The notes beneath the pieces are model-generated. The model saw only the letters and a list, made by a program, of their open reading frames with translations. It did no database searches and was not told the DNA's origin. Both the position numbers and the translations under genes were made by a program. Below, piece by piece: positions 11,217 to 21,800 of a stretch of DNA of 64,000 nt (position 1 is the stretch's first letter; each line of letters opens with the position of its first letter). The stretch is from Caprella mutica (taxonomy: Eukaryota; Arthropoda; Malacostraca; Amphipoda; Caprellidae), in NCBI GenBank assembly GCA_947561585.1, contig CANNZV010002520.1, forward strand, positions 1 to 64,000. Direction: 5' to 3'.

Positions 11217-11763
11217 TATTTTGTTTCAGTTATATCATTTCTCCATTAAATTTTGTTTCAGTTATATCATTTCTCCATTAAATTTTGTTTCAGTTATATC
11301 ATTTCTCCATTAAATTTTGTTTCAGTTATATCATTTCTCCATTAAATTTTGTTTCAGTTATATCATTTCTCCATTAAATTTTGTTTCAGTTATATCATTT
11401 CTCCATTAAATTTTGTTTCAGTTATATCATTTCTCCATTAAATTTTGTTTCTGTTATATCATTTCTCCATTAAATTTTGTTTCAGTTATATCATTTCTCC
11501 ATTAAATTTTGTTTCAGTTATATCATTTCTCCATTAAATTTTGTTTCAGTTATATCATTTCTCCATTAAATTTTGTTTCAGTTATATCATTTCTCCATTA
11601 AATTTTGTTTCAGTTATATCATTTCTCCATTAAATTTTGTTTCTGCTATATCATTTCTCCATTGAATTTTGTTTCAGTTATATCATTTCTCCATTAAATT
11701 TTGTTTCAGTTATATCATTTCTCCATTAAATTTTGTTTCAGTTATATCATTTCTCCACTAAAC
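11217..11763. repeat. 32-bp minisatellite carrying TTTTGTTTCAG in each unit
   Basis: About 17 nearly identical 32-bp copies; each holds TTTTGTTTCAG, TTATATCATT and TCTCCATTAAA. Only a few units vary (TTTCTG, CATTGAAT). TTTTGTTTCAG matches a eukaryotic splice-acceptor consensus. Short inverted sequences flank the array (about 11189-11200 and 11801-11813). Confidence 0.95.
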
Positions 11764-11999
11764 TGACGCTAGATTGTCAGTCACGTGACCCAAAAAAGGG
11801 AATTTAGCGTCCCGCAAGAGGCGATATTATTTTGGCCACCGACTCATCACTTGGGGTCATCATCAATACCAATTTATTACCCGTTATTAGGTTACTTTTA
11901 ATGAATTCAATTGAAATCAAATTTTCTGCATAGTCTAATTTATTTTATAGATAAAATACATTTAAAAGTTGAATAAAAACAGGGAAATTTAAATATCAA

Positions 12000-12108
12000 G
12001 TCAATATATTCCCGTGCGTATCATAGTTACATTCTTCATGTTTAATACCCGTAGTGTAAAAGTGGACACCAAATAAATAAATAAACACACGAAGGGAATT
12101 ATTAGTAT
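12000..12108. repeat. Dispersed repeat family D, copy 1
   Basis: Matches 33908-34019 in inverse orientation. Shared words include CATAGTTACATTCTTCATGT and ACCAAATAAATAAATAAACA, plus the ATATTCCCGTGC edge. No termini define the element. Confidence 0.75.
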
Positions 12109-13702
12109 AGAAATTTTTCATTAGTAGTTTGGCGATCGTATTCATGCTTTTTCATTATAAAAGGAAAACTGATAGATTCCGTAATAAAGAAGGTATTCAA
12201 AAACATTTGATGAATTCCAAAAAGGTTTATCTGTCAGAAAAGCTGCTGAAATTGGATGTGTAACAAGATCTACACTTACGGACTATACTTTAAACATTCG
12301 ATGAAATATTTAAGATGTAATTTACTAATTTTGGTGAATTCCAAGAAAAAGGAAATAGTTATACCCAAAGTAAAAGGATATAGTTATACCATTTATGTTT
12401 TGATACTTAGCTATTAAATATAAGGATAATTTCACAGTGATTACTCATGGGCTATCTATATTTTGTTGAAGAAAATGTTCAATCATTACAATAATATTAT
12501 TATGATAAAATTTCAAATACGATGAATTATTACTGTGAATAACAAGTCATTATGGTTTATTTCAATTAAATTAGTAGATCCGAATTCAATCCTTTCGTTT
12601 AATTACCCAAATTTCCAATGTTTTAACCAATTTTATGGTGTCCGAATCATCCTCCCAGCTTGTCCGAAGTCTCCCTCTAGGAAGGAGCATTCGGACACTT
12701 GAACCTCTCTTACATTTTGTCTTATAACTTTCGAATGAAGGTTTAAATTGTAAAACAGTCTTATTAAAATTGAAGTAAAATGATTTATCTACATACAGAA
12801 ATATTTATATAGTTAAATTCGAATTAGATTACGAATTATTCATTTTTCCCCAAAAGTGTCCGAATGCTCCCGGTTCTCCCCTACATATGTTCTGATTTTG
12901 AGAGAAAATCACTTTAAGTGTTCGATGCGTGTATGGGACAAGTTTGGTTCAGTACCTCCAAAAATGTTAAGAACCAAAGCTCTAACCTAATATTGTAACA
13001 ATTAATTAACAATTTGGTTTACGTCTGATAAACGTTTGAATTTACGTTATATTTCATGTCTCTATTCTCCCATTAGACTCAAAAGAAGAAATGTTGTTGA
13101 ATTAGAAATTTCTTCAGTACTAATACATTTTGTGGTCTAAACTCTTTCTAGGGCAAGTTCCGAGTTGTCGACCGTTTCCACATTTTCGCTATTATTGACA
13201 AAATGAAATTAACATTTTAACTAGTTATTTCAAAGTTTATATTTACTATGCAACTATTTATACATAGAAATTTATAATACACAGAGAAAATTCCACGTGG
13301 GACAATTCTTAGAAACATATAATATACGTATTATTGTTATAGTTGAAATAAATTCATATCTATTGAGATTACTAAAATTTAATGTTATTTAATTCCTTTC
13401 ATTATTTAATTAACTACCTAATAATACGAATTATTTTAAATTCAATTTCAGATTCTTTTCATTGTTACCACTGATTGAATAGTTGTTAATTTTACCTTGT
13501 TATTTGAATAATATTTAATGAAATTTATGTTAAGTATTACAAGTTATTTACAACACTACTTGTACGTATTATTGTTAAATATTTGTAATTAATTCCACTA
13601 TCATTATTTAATTTATTATTCTTTACACAGTTACCACTGATTGAATTATTATTTGAACTTAGTATTTAAATAACATTGATAGACTTGAAATAAATAGTTA
13701 TT
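12109..13702. other. AT-rich intergenic, no gene seen
   Basis: It holds a perfect 17-bp inverted pair, GGAGCATTCGGACACTT at 12683 and its reverse complement at 12855, which with another GTCCGAAT word at 12640 suggests a small decayed hairpin element. No open frame is supported. Confidence 0.35.
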
Positions 13703-13861
13703 GCAACATCAACCTTGTACTACATCAACCTTGTACTACATCAACCTTGTACAACATCAACCTTGTACTACATCAACCTTGTACTACATCAACCTTGTAC
13801 TACATCAACCTTGTACTACATCAACCTTGTACTACATCAACCTTGTACTACATCAACCTTG
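13703..13861. repeat. 16-bp minisatellite (ACCTTGTACTACATCA), left part
   Basis: About ten copies of ACCTTGTACTACATCA, interrupted at 13861 by the gypsy LTR. The same unit resumes at 18497-18523 and 23792-26055, so this is one array split by two retrotransposons. Confidence 0.95.
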
Positions 13862-14097
13862 TGTTATAACTTTAATTAGAACTGTAGGTTTAACTGTAGA
13901 TGGTTCTTAGATAATCTAGTTATACTTGTACTTTATACTTCAGTAATTTATAAGAGTTAAGAAGCCGTAAACTTCGGATATTTAAAGAGTGGATAAGAGA
14001 CACAACTTTACTCAAGAGCTGCTGAATACAGACTGAACTGAACAGTAAGGAACACACATAACACATCATGAACGTTAGGAATACTTAGGTTACAACA
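13862..14097 (-). repeat. Ty3/gypsy 3' LTR
   Basis: 236 bp, beginning TGTTATAAC on the plus strand and ending TTACAACA, matching 18261-18496 with no difference seen. The five bases before it (CCTTG) are repeated after the other LTR. Confidence 0.95.
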
Positions 14098-14110
14098 TTT
14101 CCTCTCCTCT
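14098..14110 (-). other. Polypurine tract of the gypsy element
   Basis: On the minus strand AGAGGAGAGGAAA ends exactly at the start of the 3' LTR. This is the expected position of the plus-strand primer. Confidence 0.8.
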
Positions 14111-14151
14111 AGATAGAAATACTCAAATAATAAAAATCAAAATTACATTAA

Positions 14152-17100
14152 TTACATTCCATAACGAATAATAGGTTTCCTAGAACGAGTAGACAAACGT
14201 CTTTCAGGAGGTTCTGGGGAACCTGAACATGGAGCAGGTACGGAAGATTGTATTGTTGGATTTACTTGATTGGGAATATTTCTATTAAATCTGGAATTAC
14301 TATCAAAGTTATTTTCTTGATTAGATGGTACGTGTAACAATTGGTTTGAATGACGTTTCCAAATTATATTTAAATCAGTAATGTGGACATGATATATATT
14401 GATTCCAATCTTCTGCACAACTGATCCTTGATACCATTTAGGGCCTTCTCTAAGATTTAAAGCTAATACATTTTGTCCTACTTCAAATTGCTTAACTTGA
14501 GTTCCGAAAGAAGATGAATTGCTGACATGAAATTTAGGATTTATTCTGTCTTTTTTAGTTACAAATTTGCGATTATTTAGAGCAACAGATGGAGCAATTT
14601 GAGTGATGCTATGGGGAACAGATCTATATTGTAATAAAACTTTGCAGAGTCTAGTTCTGAAGGAACTATTATCTTTCATCTTTTTCATCATGTCTTTCAG
14701 AACTCTTACTCCCCTCTCAGCTTGACCATTGGTAGCTGGAGAGTAAGGTGGCGGTGTGATGTGCTGAATTCCGTTATTGATAAGAAATTCATTAAATTCA
14801 GCTGCGGTGAAGCAGGAAGCATTATCAGAAACTAGCACATCACACAGACCATTACGACTGAAAATAGCTCTCAGCGCATCAATTGTCTCGTTCACATTGG
14901 TTGATTTTACTATTTCGCATTCAATATATTTAGTTAAGGCATCTATGGCTATGAGGCAAGTGTTATTTTCCAGAAAGAAGTGATCAATGTGGACTCGAGA
15001 CCACGGACGTGGAGGGAGCGGCCATTGAATATTGTTATTTTGTGGTGGCTTAGAACGACATGATTGACACTCTGGACAGGATTTAACTAAATTCTCAATT
15101 TCGTTATCGATTCCAGGGAACCAAATTAGTGATCTGGCAAGTGACTTCATTGCTGAAATGCCAGGGTGTCCTTCATGAAGCTGTTTCAAGACTAAACTTC
15201 TCAAATTTAAAGGGATCAATACTCTATTACCATTAAGAATACAACCTTTCATTATTGTTAAATTTTCAGAAATATTCTTAAATTTAGTCAAGTTAGAATT
15301 AGTTAGACGGGAGGGAAAACCATACTTGATGTATTGCTTTAGCTCACGTAAGTCTTTATCTTGGTCAGTTTGATTTTTAATATCATCACAAGTTATCAGG
15401 GAATCATCAACTGAGCTCAAAGCAAACACAAGTTCATATGGCTCTACCTCTTTGACAGTTTCAGAAAGTGGCAATCTACTTAAACAATCAGAATGGACAT
15501 TGTCCTTTCCTTTTGTGTAACGCAAAATGTAATCAAATTGTGACAATTTCAGAGACCATCTTTGAATTCTAGCAGAACAAGTAGAAGGAACAGGAGCATT
15601 ATGAGCAAAGAGTTTTCTAAGGGGTTGATGATCATTATGGATTATGAAATTAGTACCTAACAGAAATTTCTTAAATTTTTCACAACCGAAAACTACACTC
15701 AAAGCTTCCCTCTCAATGTTTGAATAGGAGCGTTCAGCAACATTGAGTGAGCGTGAGGCAAATTGCACTGGGTACCAGGGTTGATTTACGTTAGATCTTT
15801 GCATTAAGACTGCAGCTACTCCGTAACCAGAACTGTCAGTTTCAAGAAGTGTTTCTAATTTAGGGTCGTACAATTTCAAAACAGTATTGTTTATGAAAAG
15901 TTCTTTACTAAGTTCAAAAGCTTTTTGTTGTTCAGGTCCCCAGTGAAATTTGACGTCTTTTCTTAATAATTTATACAGGGGTGACAATACATCAGAAAAT
16001 TTCGGAATGAATCTGCTGTAAAAATTGCAAAGTCCCAAATAAGATTGTACCTGCTTAAGGTCTTTAGGAGATGGTGCTTGTGCGATTGCACGAATTTTTT
16101 CAGGATTACTATGCACACCTTCTTCATCAAAAATGTGTCCAAGATATTGAACTTTGTCAGTTAGAAAGGCACATTTGTCAACGTTTAATTTTATTCCAGC
16201 ATTCTTTAAGATCGAAAGTGTCTGATGCAATGTCTTATTATGAGCAGAAACATTAGGAGATAGCACAAGAATGTCATCCTGATATACTATAACATTGTCA
16301 ACATCATTAAGTAATTTAGACATATAAGATTGAAAAATGCCTGGGCTTGATTTTAAACCAAATGGTAAGAAATTGTACCTAAATAAACCTTCAGAGGTAT
16401 TAATTGTAGTGAAGACCTTAGATTCTTCATCTAAAGGCAATTGCAAAAAGGCATTTGCTAAGTCAATGGTACTGAAAACAGTTGCTTTACCTACTTGAGA
16501 AATTACCTCATCAACTGTTGGTAGAGGGCATTTAATTACATTTAATGATTCATTAATAGAGACAGAATAATCTCCGCAAATTCTAATTTTACCATTTTGT
16601 TTCATTACATTTACTGTTGGACTGGCCCATTCACTAGTAAATACTTTAGTTAAAGTACCATCATCAACTAACCTATCTAATTCTTTTTTAACATTTTCTT
16701 TCATCCTAATTGGCACTGCTCTAGCTTTAAAGAATTTAGGTAGTGTTCCAGGCAAAACATTCAAATGTACATCTCCCTTAACATTTGATTTAAAATCACG
16801 TGAGAGATAGTCTGAGAAATGTGTAAGCACGTTAGTTTTACCTAGAATTTTATTAGCCGTTTTATTTTCGGGCAAAAGAAAATTAATGTTAAGTTTAGAG
16901 CATAAATCTCTACCAAACAAATTAATATTATTTGAAGAAACTATAAAGAAATTATTCTTAACCTGTTCATTATTATAAGTAATATCAAGCGTTGCTTGTC
17001 CAATTACATCAATAGGTTTTCCACTGTAACCAAGTAAGCGAGTATTAGTAGGGGTTATGTGTGCGTTCACTTTAATTGCATCGCAATGACGCAACGTGGA

Positions 17101-17205
17101 CACGTGACTTCCAGAATCTAATTCAAAGCAAAAAGTATTATCATTAATTTTACATTTAACAAGAAAAGGTTCATTAGTTATTGGTGATACAGTGGAATTT
17201 ATTCT
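14152..17205 (-). CDS. Ty3/gypsy Pol (protease, RT, RNase H, integrase)
   Basis: Pol frame entered by -1 frameshift from gag. It starts as protease (ELDSGSHVST, active-site DSG, across 17104-17120, upstream of the first GTG at 17103). Counting residues from that GTG: RT covers about 130-300, with catalytic Asp in TIDLANAF (214) and YQDD (274-277); RNase H covers about 415-540 (ETDSSG); the integrase zinc module spans about 643-681 (HEGH ... CPECQSC); the integrase catalytic triad is D707 (HIDHF), D760 (SDNAS) and E796 (NGQAERG). The C-terminus is basic (RSRKPIIRYGM), with no chromodomain. The product copies the element RNA and integrates the cDNA. No stop or frameshift breaks it, so this copy looks competent. 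Confidence 0.95.
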   Translation of the reverse strand, partial: RINSTVSPITNEPFLVKCKINDNTFCFELDSGSHVSTLRHCDAIKVNAHITPTNTRLLGYSGKPIDVIGQATLDITYNNEQVKNNFFIVSSNNINLFGRDLCSKLNINFLLPENKTANKILGKTNVLTHFSDYLSRDFKSNVKGDVHLNVLPGTLPKFFKARAVPIRMKENVKKELDRLVDDGTLTKVFTSEWASPTVNVMKQNGKIRICGDYSVSINESLNVIKCPLPTVDEVISQVGKATVFSTIDLANAFLQLPLDEESKVFTTINTSEGLFRYNFLPFGLKSSPGIFQSYMSKLLNDVDNVIVYQDDILVLSPNVSAHNKTLHQTLSILKNAGIKLNVDKCAFLTDKVQYLGHIFDEEGVHSNPEKIRAIAQAPSPKDLKQVQSYLGLCNFYSRFIPKFSDVLSPLYKLLRKDVKFHWGPEQQKAFELSKELFINNTVLKLYDPKLETLLETDSSGYGVAAVLMQRSNVNQPWYPVQFASRSLNVAERSYSNIEREALSVVFGCEKFKKFLLGTNFIIHNDHQPLRKLFAHNAPVPSTCSARIQRWSLKLSQFDYILRYTKGKDNVHSDCLSRLPLSETVKEVEPYELVFALSSVDDSLITCDDIKNQTDQDKDLRELKQYIKYGFPSRLTNSNLTKFKNISENLTIMKGCILNGNRVLIPLNLRSLVLKQLHEGHPGISAMKSLARSLIWFPGIDNEIENLVKSCPECQSCRSKPPQNNNIQWPLPPRPWSRVHIDHFFLENNTCLIAIDALTKYIECEIVKSTNVNETIDALRAIFSRNGLCDVLVSDNASCFTAAEFNEFLINNGIQHITPPPYSPATNGQAERGVRVLKDMMKKMKDNSSFRTRLCKVLLQYRSVPHSITQIAPSVALNNRKFVTKKDRINPKFHVSNSSSFGTQVKQFEVGQNVLALNLREGPKWYQGSVVQKIGINIYHVHITDLNIIWKRHSNQLLHVPSNQENNFDSNSRFNRNIPNQVNPTIQSSVPAPCSGSPEPPERRLSTRSRKPIIRYGM

Positions 17206-18188
17206 AAAAAAGAATCATCATTTACGTGGTAATTATTATCATTATGGTGAGAGCAATAACAATAATTAGAATTTTCATGTACACGGCTCTGGTGGTTGGT
17301 CTGGGGTTTTCCACTGTGTACGTAGTTAGCAGAGAAATGACGATGCCCCTCCCCCTCACAGCTAGTTCCGGGTTGGCGTGTACGTGTCTCTGCGCTGTTG
17401 CTGGGTGCCTCCTCGTGTACGTAATTTGCAGTCACTGGCTTAGACTTACAAGTTTTTCCAAGATGTCCTTTCTTTTGACACTTGTTACAAGTCAAATTAA
17501 TTGCAAAGCAGTCTTTTGCAAGATGTTTAGCTTTAGCACCACATCTGATGCATACGTATGTAGAACTGATGTTACAGCTAGGCTGTTTATTACGATGATG
17601 TGTAATTTTATTACTGCTGTAAGTCGCTGCTTTTGTGTCTAGCTTGATGTCTTGAGCATCACTAGCTATTTGTTCCACTAATTTAGCGTGTTCAACACAC
17701 TCGTTGAAACTTTTTCTGTCACACTTTTGTAACACTGCACTTAGTACTGTAGAAGATCGTAAACCGCTAACAAATACGTCCTTGATCAGACGGTCACGGC
17801 AACACTCACTGTAATTACATGTAGATGCAAGATCATTTAAAACTCTGGAGTACGTTTCAATGGATTCATCAGGGAGTTGCTTACGATTTAGAAATTTAAC
17901 TGCAGCTCCGACTGTAGACTTTTTAACTTCGTATTGAGAGACTAGCTTCTCTTCAAGGTCACTGTAGTCAGCTTCAGACAAAAGTGTAGGTTTAATTCTT
18001 CTCTGTAGGTCTGTTACAACTGACACTGGTAAAGCTTTAATGAGCACTGTGGCTTTCTTCTTTTCATTGTTGCCTGCTTTAACAAGCAATTCTGAGCACT
18101 GCACTTTAAAGCGCTCAAGGAATTCTGTGACTGTTTCTAACTCACAGTCAAAAGGTGCACACACAGCTGCAACTGAGGTGGTAGCCAT
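17199..18188 (-). CDS. Ty3/gypsy Gag with two zinc knuckles
   Basis: 329 codons from the ATG at 18188 (MATTSVAAVC) to TAA at 17199-17201. An upstream in-frame TTG at 18230 lies in the leader and is not a likely start. The N-terminal half is a retrotransposon capsid-type helical region. Near residues 210-250 are two knuckles: CIRCGAKAKHLAKDC (spacing C-x2-C-x5-H-x4-C, one longer than usual) and CNKCQKKGHLGKTC (canonical CCHC). The tail is rich in His, Asn and Tyr (HHNDNNYHVNDDS). Gag packages the element RNA into virus-like particles. Its last codons hold the slippery heptamer that leads into Pol. Confidence 0.9.
   Translation of the reverse strand: MATTSVAAVCAPFDCELETVTEFLERFKVQCSELLVKAGNNEKKKATVLIKALPVSVVTDLQRRIKPTLLSEADYSDLEEKLVSQYEVKKSTVGAAVKFLNRKQLPDESIETYSRVLNDLASTCNYSECCRDRLIKDVFVSGLRSSTVLSAVLQKCDRKSFNECVEHAKLVEQIASDAQDIKLDTKAATYSSNKITHHRNKQPSCNISSTYVCIRCGAKAKHLAKDCFAINLTCNKCQKKGHLGKTCKSKPVTANYVHEEAPSNSAETRTRQPGTSCEGEGHRHFSANYVHSGKPQTNHQSRVHENSNYCYCSHHNDNNYHVNDDSFLE
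17205..17211 (-). promoter_or_regulatory. Slippery heptamer T TTT TTA for -1 frameshift into Pol
   Basis: On the minus strand the gag codons TCT TTT TTA GAA TAA contain T TTT TTA in the correct register (X XXY YYZ). Stepping back one base continues without a stop into the protease-RT frame; gag ends two codons after the heptamer. The site type is well known from retroviruses. A downstream stimulatory RNA structure was not evaluated. Confidence 0.8.
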
Positions 18189-18240
18189 CTTGTGTCGTGT
18201 ACGTAATCTGGAGATGCGGCAGGTAAACAAAGCGGCTTGG

Positions 18241-18254
18241 TTTTCTCGTCGCCA
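18241..18254 (-). other. Candidate primer-binding site, gypsy
   Basis: On the minus strand TATAAT follows the 5' LTR and then TGGCGACGAGAAAA, which starts with TGG as expected for pairing with a tRNA 3' CCA end. The tRNA species is not assigned. Confidence 0.65.
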
Positions 18255-18260
18255 ATTATA

Positions 18261-18496
18261 TGTTATAACTTTAATTAGAACTGTAGGTTTAACTGTAGAT
18301 GGTTCTTAGATAATCTAGTTATACTTGTACTTTATACTTCAGTAATTTATAAGAGTTAAGAAGCCGTAAACTTCGGATATTTAAAGAGTGGATAAGAGAC
18401 ACAACTTTACTCAAGAGCTGCTGAATACAGACTGAACTGAACAGTAAGGAACACACATAACACATCATGAACGTTAGGAATACTTAGGTTACAACA
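18261..18496 (-). repeat. Ty3/gypsy 5' LTR
   Basis: 236 bp, same sequence as 13862-14097, followed by CCTTG, the target duplication. It should hold the promoter for the minus-strand element. Confidence 0.95.
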
Positions 18497-18523
18497 CCTT
18501 GTACTACATCAACTTTGTACTAC
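18497..18523. repeat. 16-bp minisatellite remnant between two LTR elements
   Basis: Only 27 bp (CCTTGTACTACATCA and most of a second unit with CAACTTTG) separate the gypsy 5' LTR from the truncated copia 3' LTR. Confidence 0.9.
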
Positions 18524-18846
18524 ATAACAGTGGGTTAACAACGTTAAGACATAGAGTTTATTTAAAGAGTAAATATGTTATACAATTAGAAGTCTATATA
18601 GAGAGATGAGTGAATCATATCTCTCTCTGAGTAATGTTAAAGACAGACTGACTTCAGAAACTACAAGACAGGGTATTTAACCCTCGACGGAAGTGTGATC
18701 GACTTTAGACTTTATGTCCGTTTCTCATTAAAAGTAATACATAGTTATTGAAACAATAGGTAATTTAATATAGCTGAGCTAGTCTAACAGGAAGTTAACA
18801 TTAAATATATAACGAGTGTGTAATACATTTAACTAAAATTTCAACA
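18524..18846 (-). repeat. Ty1/copia 3' LTR, truncated by 17 bp
   Basis: 323 bp aligning to 23469-23791. The terminal TGTTAAAATTAGGTTAA of the other LTR is absent and replaced by the minisatellite TACTAC. Confidence 0.9.
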
Positions 18847-18863
18847 CTCCTCCTCACACGACA

Positions 18864-21800
18864 TTATATATTTTTCATGCCTATTAATTCAACTAATTTG
18901 GTAAATCTTTCAATAGGCAACGGTTTAGTGAATATGTCAGCGAGCATAGTTTCGCTGGGGCAATACACAAGTTTAATTGTGTTTGAAGCAACAAGATCTC
19001 TAATGTAATGAAATTTAATATCAATGTGTTTCGATCTAGGATGATTTATTTTTATTTTTAGCAATACAAATAGCTGACTGATTATCCTCAAACAAAACTA
19101 TAGGATTCTTATTTGGTACTTTAAAATCTAATAGTAATTTATTTAGAAATACAGCTTCTTGGGAGGCTCCAGAGAGGGAAACATATTCAGCTTCAGCTGT
19201 TGATAAAGCAACACATGACTGTTTCACAGAGCGCCAAGAAATAATGGAATTATTTAACATAAAGCATTGGCCAGAAGTACTTTTCCTATCAACTCTGTTT
19301 CCTGCCCAGTCGGCATCAGAATAACCTATCAACTCAGAATCTTCATTACCATATGTAATGCCAAGATCCGGTGTGCCTTTTAGGTATCTAAATATTCTCT
19401 TAATTGCAGACCAGTGCTTAGTGTTTGGATTGGAACAAAATTTAGAGACATTTCCAACTGCATAAGTTATGTCAGGTCTAGTTTTAGTAGATAGATACAG
19501 TAAGGCACCTACAGCTGATTGATATTTAGTTTTGTCTACTAGTTCACACTCATCAGTAGTTGGTTCCAAATGTGAATTAACATCAGCAGGGGTTGAAATA
19601 GGTTTGCAATTATTGAATTCAAATCTATCTAATAACTCGTTGACAAATGAAGATTGATTTAGGGCTATTTTATTTTCGTCTTGAACGATTTTTATGCCTA
19701 AGAAATAGGATGATTTACCTAAGTCTTTCATCTCAAATTTAGCACTTAAATCAATCTTGATTTTAGTCAGGTCATCATAGTTCTTACATGCTACAATAAT
19801 ATCATCTACATACACAGAAATGAAGCATGGAGAGTTATTGATTAATTTAACATATATACAAGAGTCACAAGAGGACTGAATAAAGCCTAAGGATTTAAGA
19901 TATGCATCCAACGCATCGTTCCAACATTTGGGTGATTGTTTTAATCCATACATAGATTTATTAAGTTTACATACTAAATCTTCTTTTCCTGGAATAGCAT
20001 AGCCAGGAGGCTGTCTAATATAAACATTTTCTTTAAGATCCCCATTCAAAAAAGCAGAATTTACATCCAAGTGATGTACAAATAATTTTTGGTTAGCTGC
20101 TAAAGATAACATGGTTCGCACCGATTCAAATCTCACTACAGGAGCAAAAATTTCATCATAGTCGATTCCAGGTCTCTGTAAAAAACCCTGAGCGACTTAT
20201 CTAGCTTTATATGAAACCACTCTACCATCAGATCCCTTTTTTCTTTTAAACACCCATTTAGATTTAATTATATTTAAATCTGAGGTAGGTTTTACGAGTT
20301 CAAAAACTTGATGTTTCTCAAAAGCATTTAATTCCCTCTCCATGGCATGTTTCCATTTAGAGGATTCAGAACCGCTATTAAGAGCCTCAGATACCGACCT
20401 AGGTTCGATATTGATATTCCCATTGACTAATAAACCCTCCTCCTCATCTTCAACATGATCATACTCCCAACTACCATATCTAATAGGAGCTCGACGAATT
20501 CTGGAAGATCGTCTAAGATCCTCATTAGGACTGATAGCTGGTACAGGTTGCGCCTCAGGGAGGAGTATTGGAGGGTTATCGTCAGAAGGTTGATTCTCTG
20601 GTCCAGCAGGTTCTGAATCTTCTGAATGGAACACCAGTGGAGAGGTAGGAGTCTCACTCAGTTGAGGGCTCTCAATCTTAGATGAAATTGATTCATCAAA
20701 GGTTACATTCCTGGAAAAGAAGATTCTTTTAGATTCAACATCATACATCTTATACCCTTTAGTAACTGTGCCATAGCCAATAAACAGACATTTGGTAGCT
20801 TTATTTTCTAACTTAGATCTTTCCTCTCGAGAAATATGTGCGTACCCTGTGCATCCAAAAACTTTTATATGCCCGATGTTGGGTTTTCTACGATTTAAAG
20901 CTTCATATGGAGTTTTATTTACTAAATATGAATTAATGCATCTATTATTTAGATAATTTGCAGTATATAGTGCTTCACCCCAGAATTCCTTATCAATTCC
21001 TGAATCAGATAACATACATCTAACTTTTTCCATAATAGTTCTATTAAATCTTTCAGCTAACCCATTTTGTTCAGGAGTTTTAGGAATTGATTTCTGGTGA
21101 ATTATACCTTCATTTCGTAAATATGATTCAAACTTATTTGAGGTATATTCTCCTCCATTATCTGACTGCAAGGTTTTAATTTTCCTTTCATAAATATTTT
21201 CAACCATAGCTTTCCATTCCAAAAACTTCTGAAACACATCACTCTTATGTGCAATAACATATATCCAGGAGTATCGAGTAGCATGATCAATAAAGGTCAG
21301 AAAATATGAATTATTACCCCTGGAAGTGGGAGTAATTTTCCCACAGACATCGGTGTGGATTAAATCAAGAGGTTTACAATTTTTCTTAATGCTTGTAGAA
21401 AAAGGTATTTTATGCATTTTCCCATTACAGCAGTGTTCACACACGCCTTCTATAGCTTTTAATTTACTATCCAGACCATTTACTGATTTAGTTCGGATCA
21501 TTTTAGTCAAGTTATCTTTACCTATATGACCGAGCCTTCTGTGCCATAGAAAGTTTACTTCATTTTGATCTACAGTTACTGCAGCTTTATGAACTAAAGT
21601 ATTAAGATAATAGAGTTTACCAACACAGTTGGCCTCAGCCATTAACTCTTTATTTTCGTTCAAAATTTTACATTTATCATTTTCAAAAATAATAGATTTA
21701 TTATTACTTGTCATTTTAGACACTGATAGTAGATTAAAAGCTAGATTTGGCACATATAGTACATCATTTATTTTACATGTTCTACTCCCACCACCTGGTA

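Larger units (their letters stand above)
13862..18496 (-). mobile_element. Ty3/gypsy LTR retrotransposon
   Basis: A complete 4.6-kb element on the minus strand. It has two 236-bp LTRs (TGTTATAAC...GTTACAACA) that look identical by eye, a 5-bp target duplication CCTTG (13857-13861 and 18497-18501), a candidate primer site TGGCGACGAGAAAA next to the 5' LTR (18241-18254), and a polypurine tract AGAGGAGAGGAAA next to the 3' LTR (14098-14110). Gag and Pol lie in -1 related frames. The RT-RNase H-integrase order is that of Metaviridae. There is no env-like frame. Equal LTRs and an undamaged duplication imply a recent insertion. It landed inside the 16-bp minisatellite. Confidence 0.95.

Noticed and set aside
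17226..17642. 138-codon plus-strand frame inside the gypsy element
   Set aside because: Antisense shadow of Gag; the minus strand has the zinc knuckles and the ATG.
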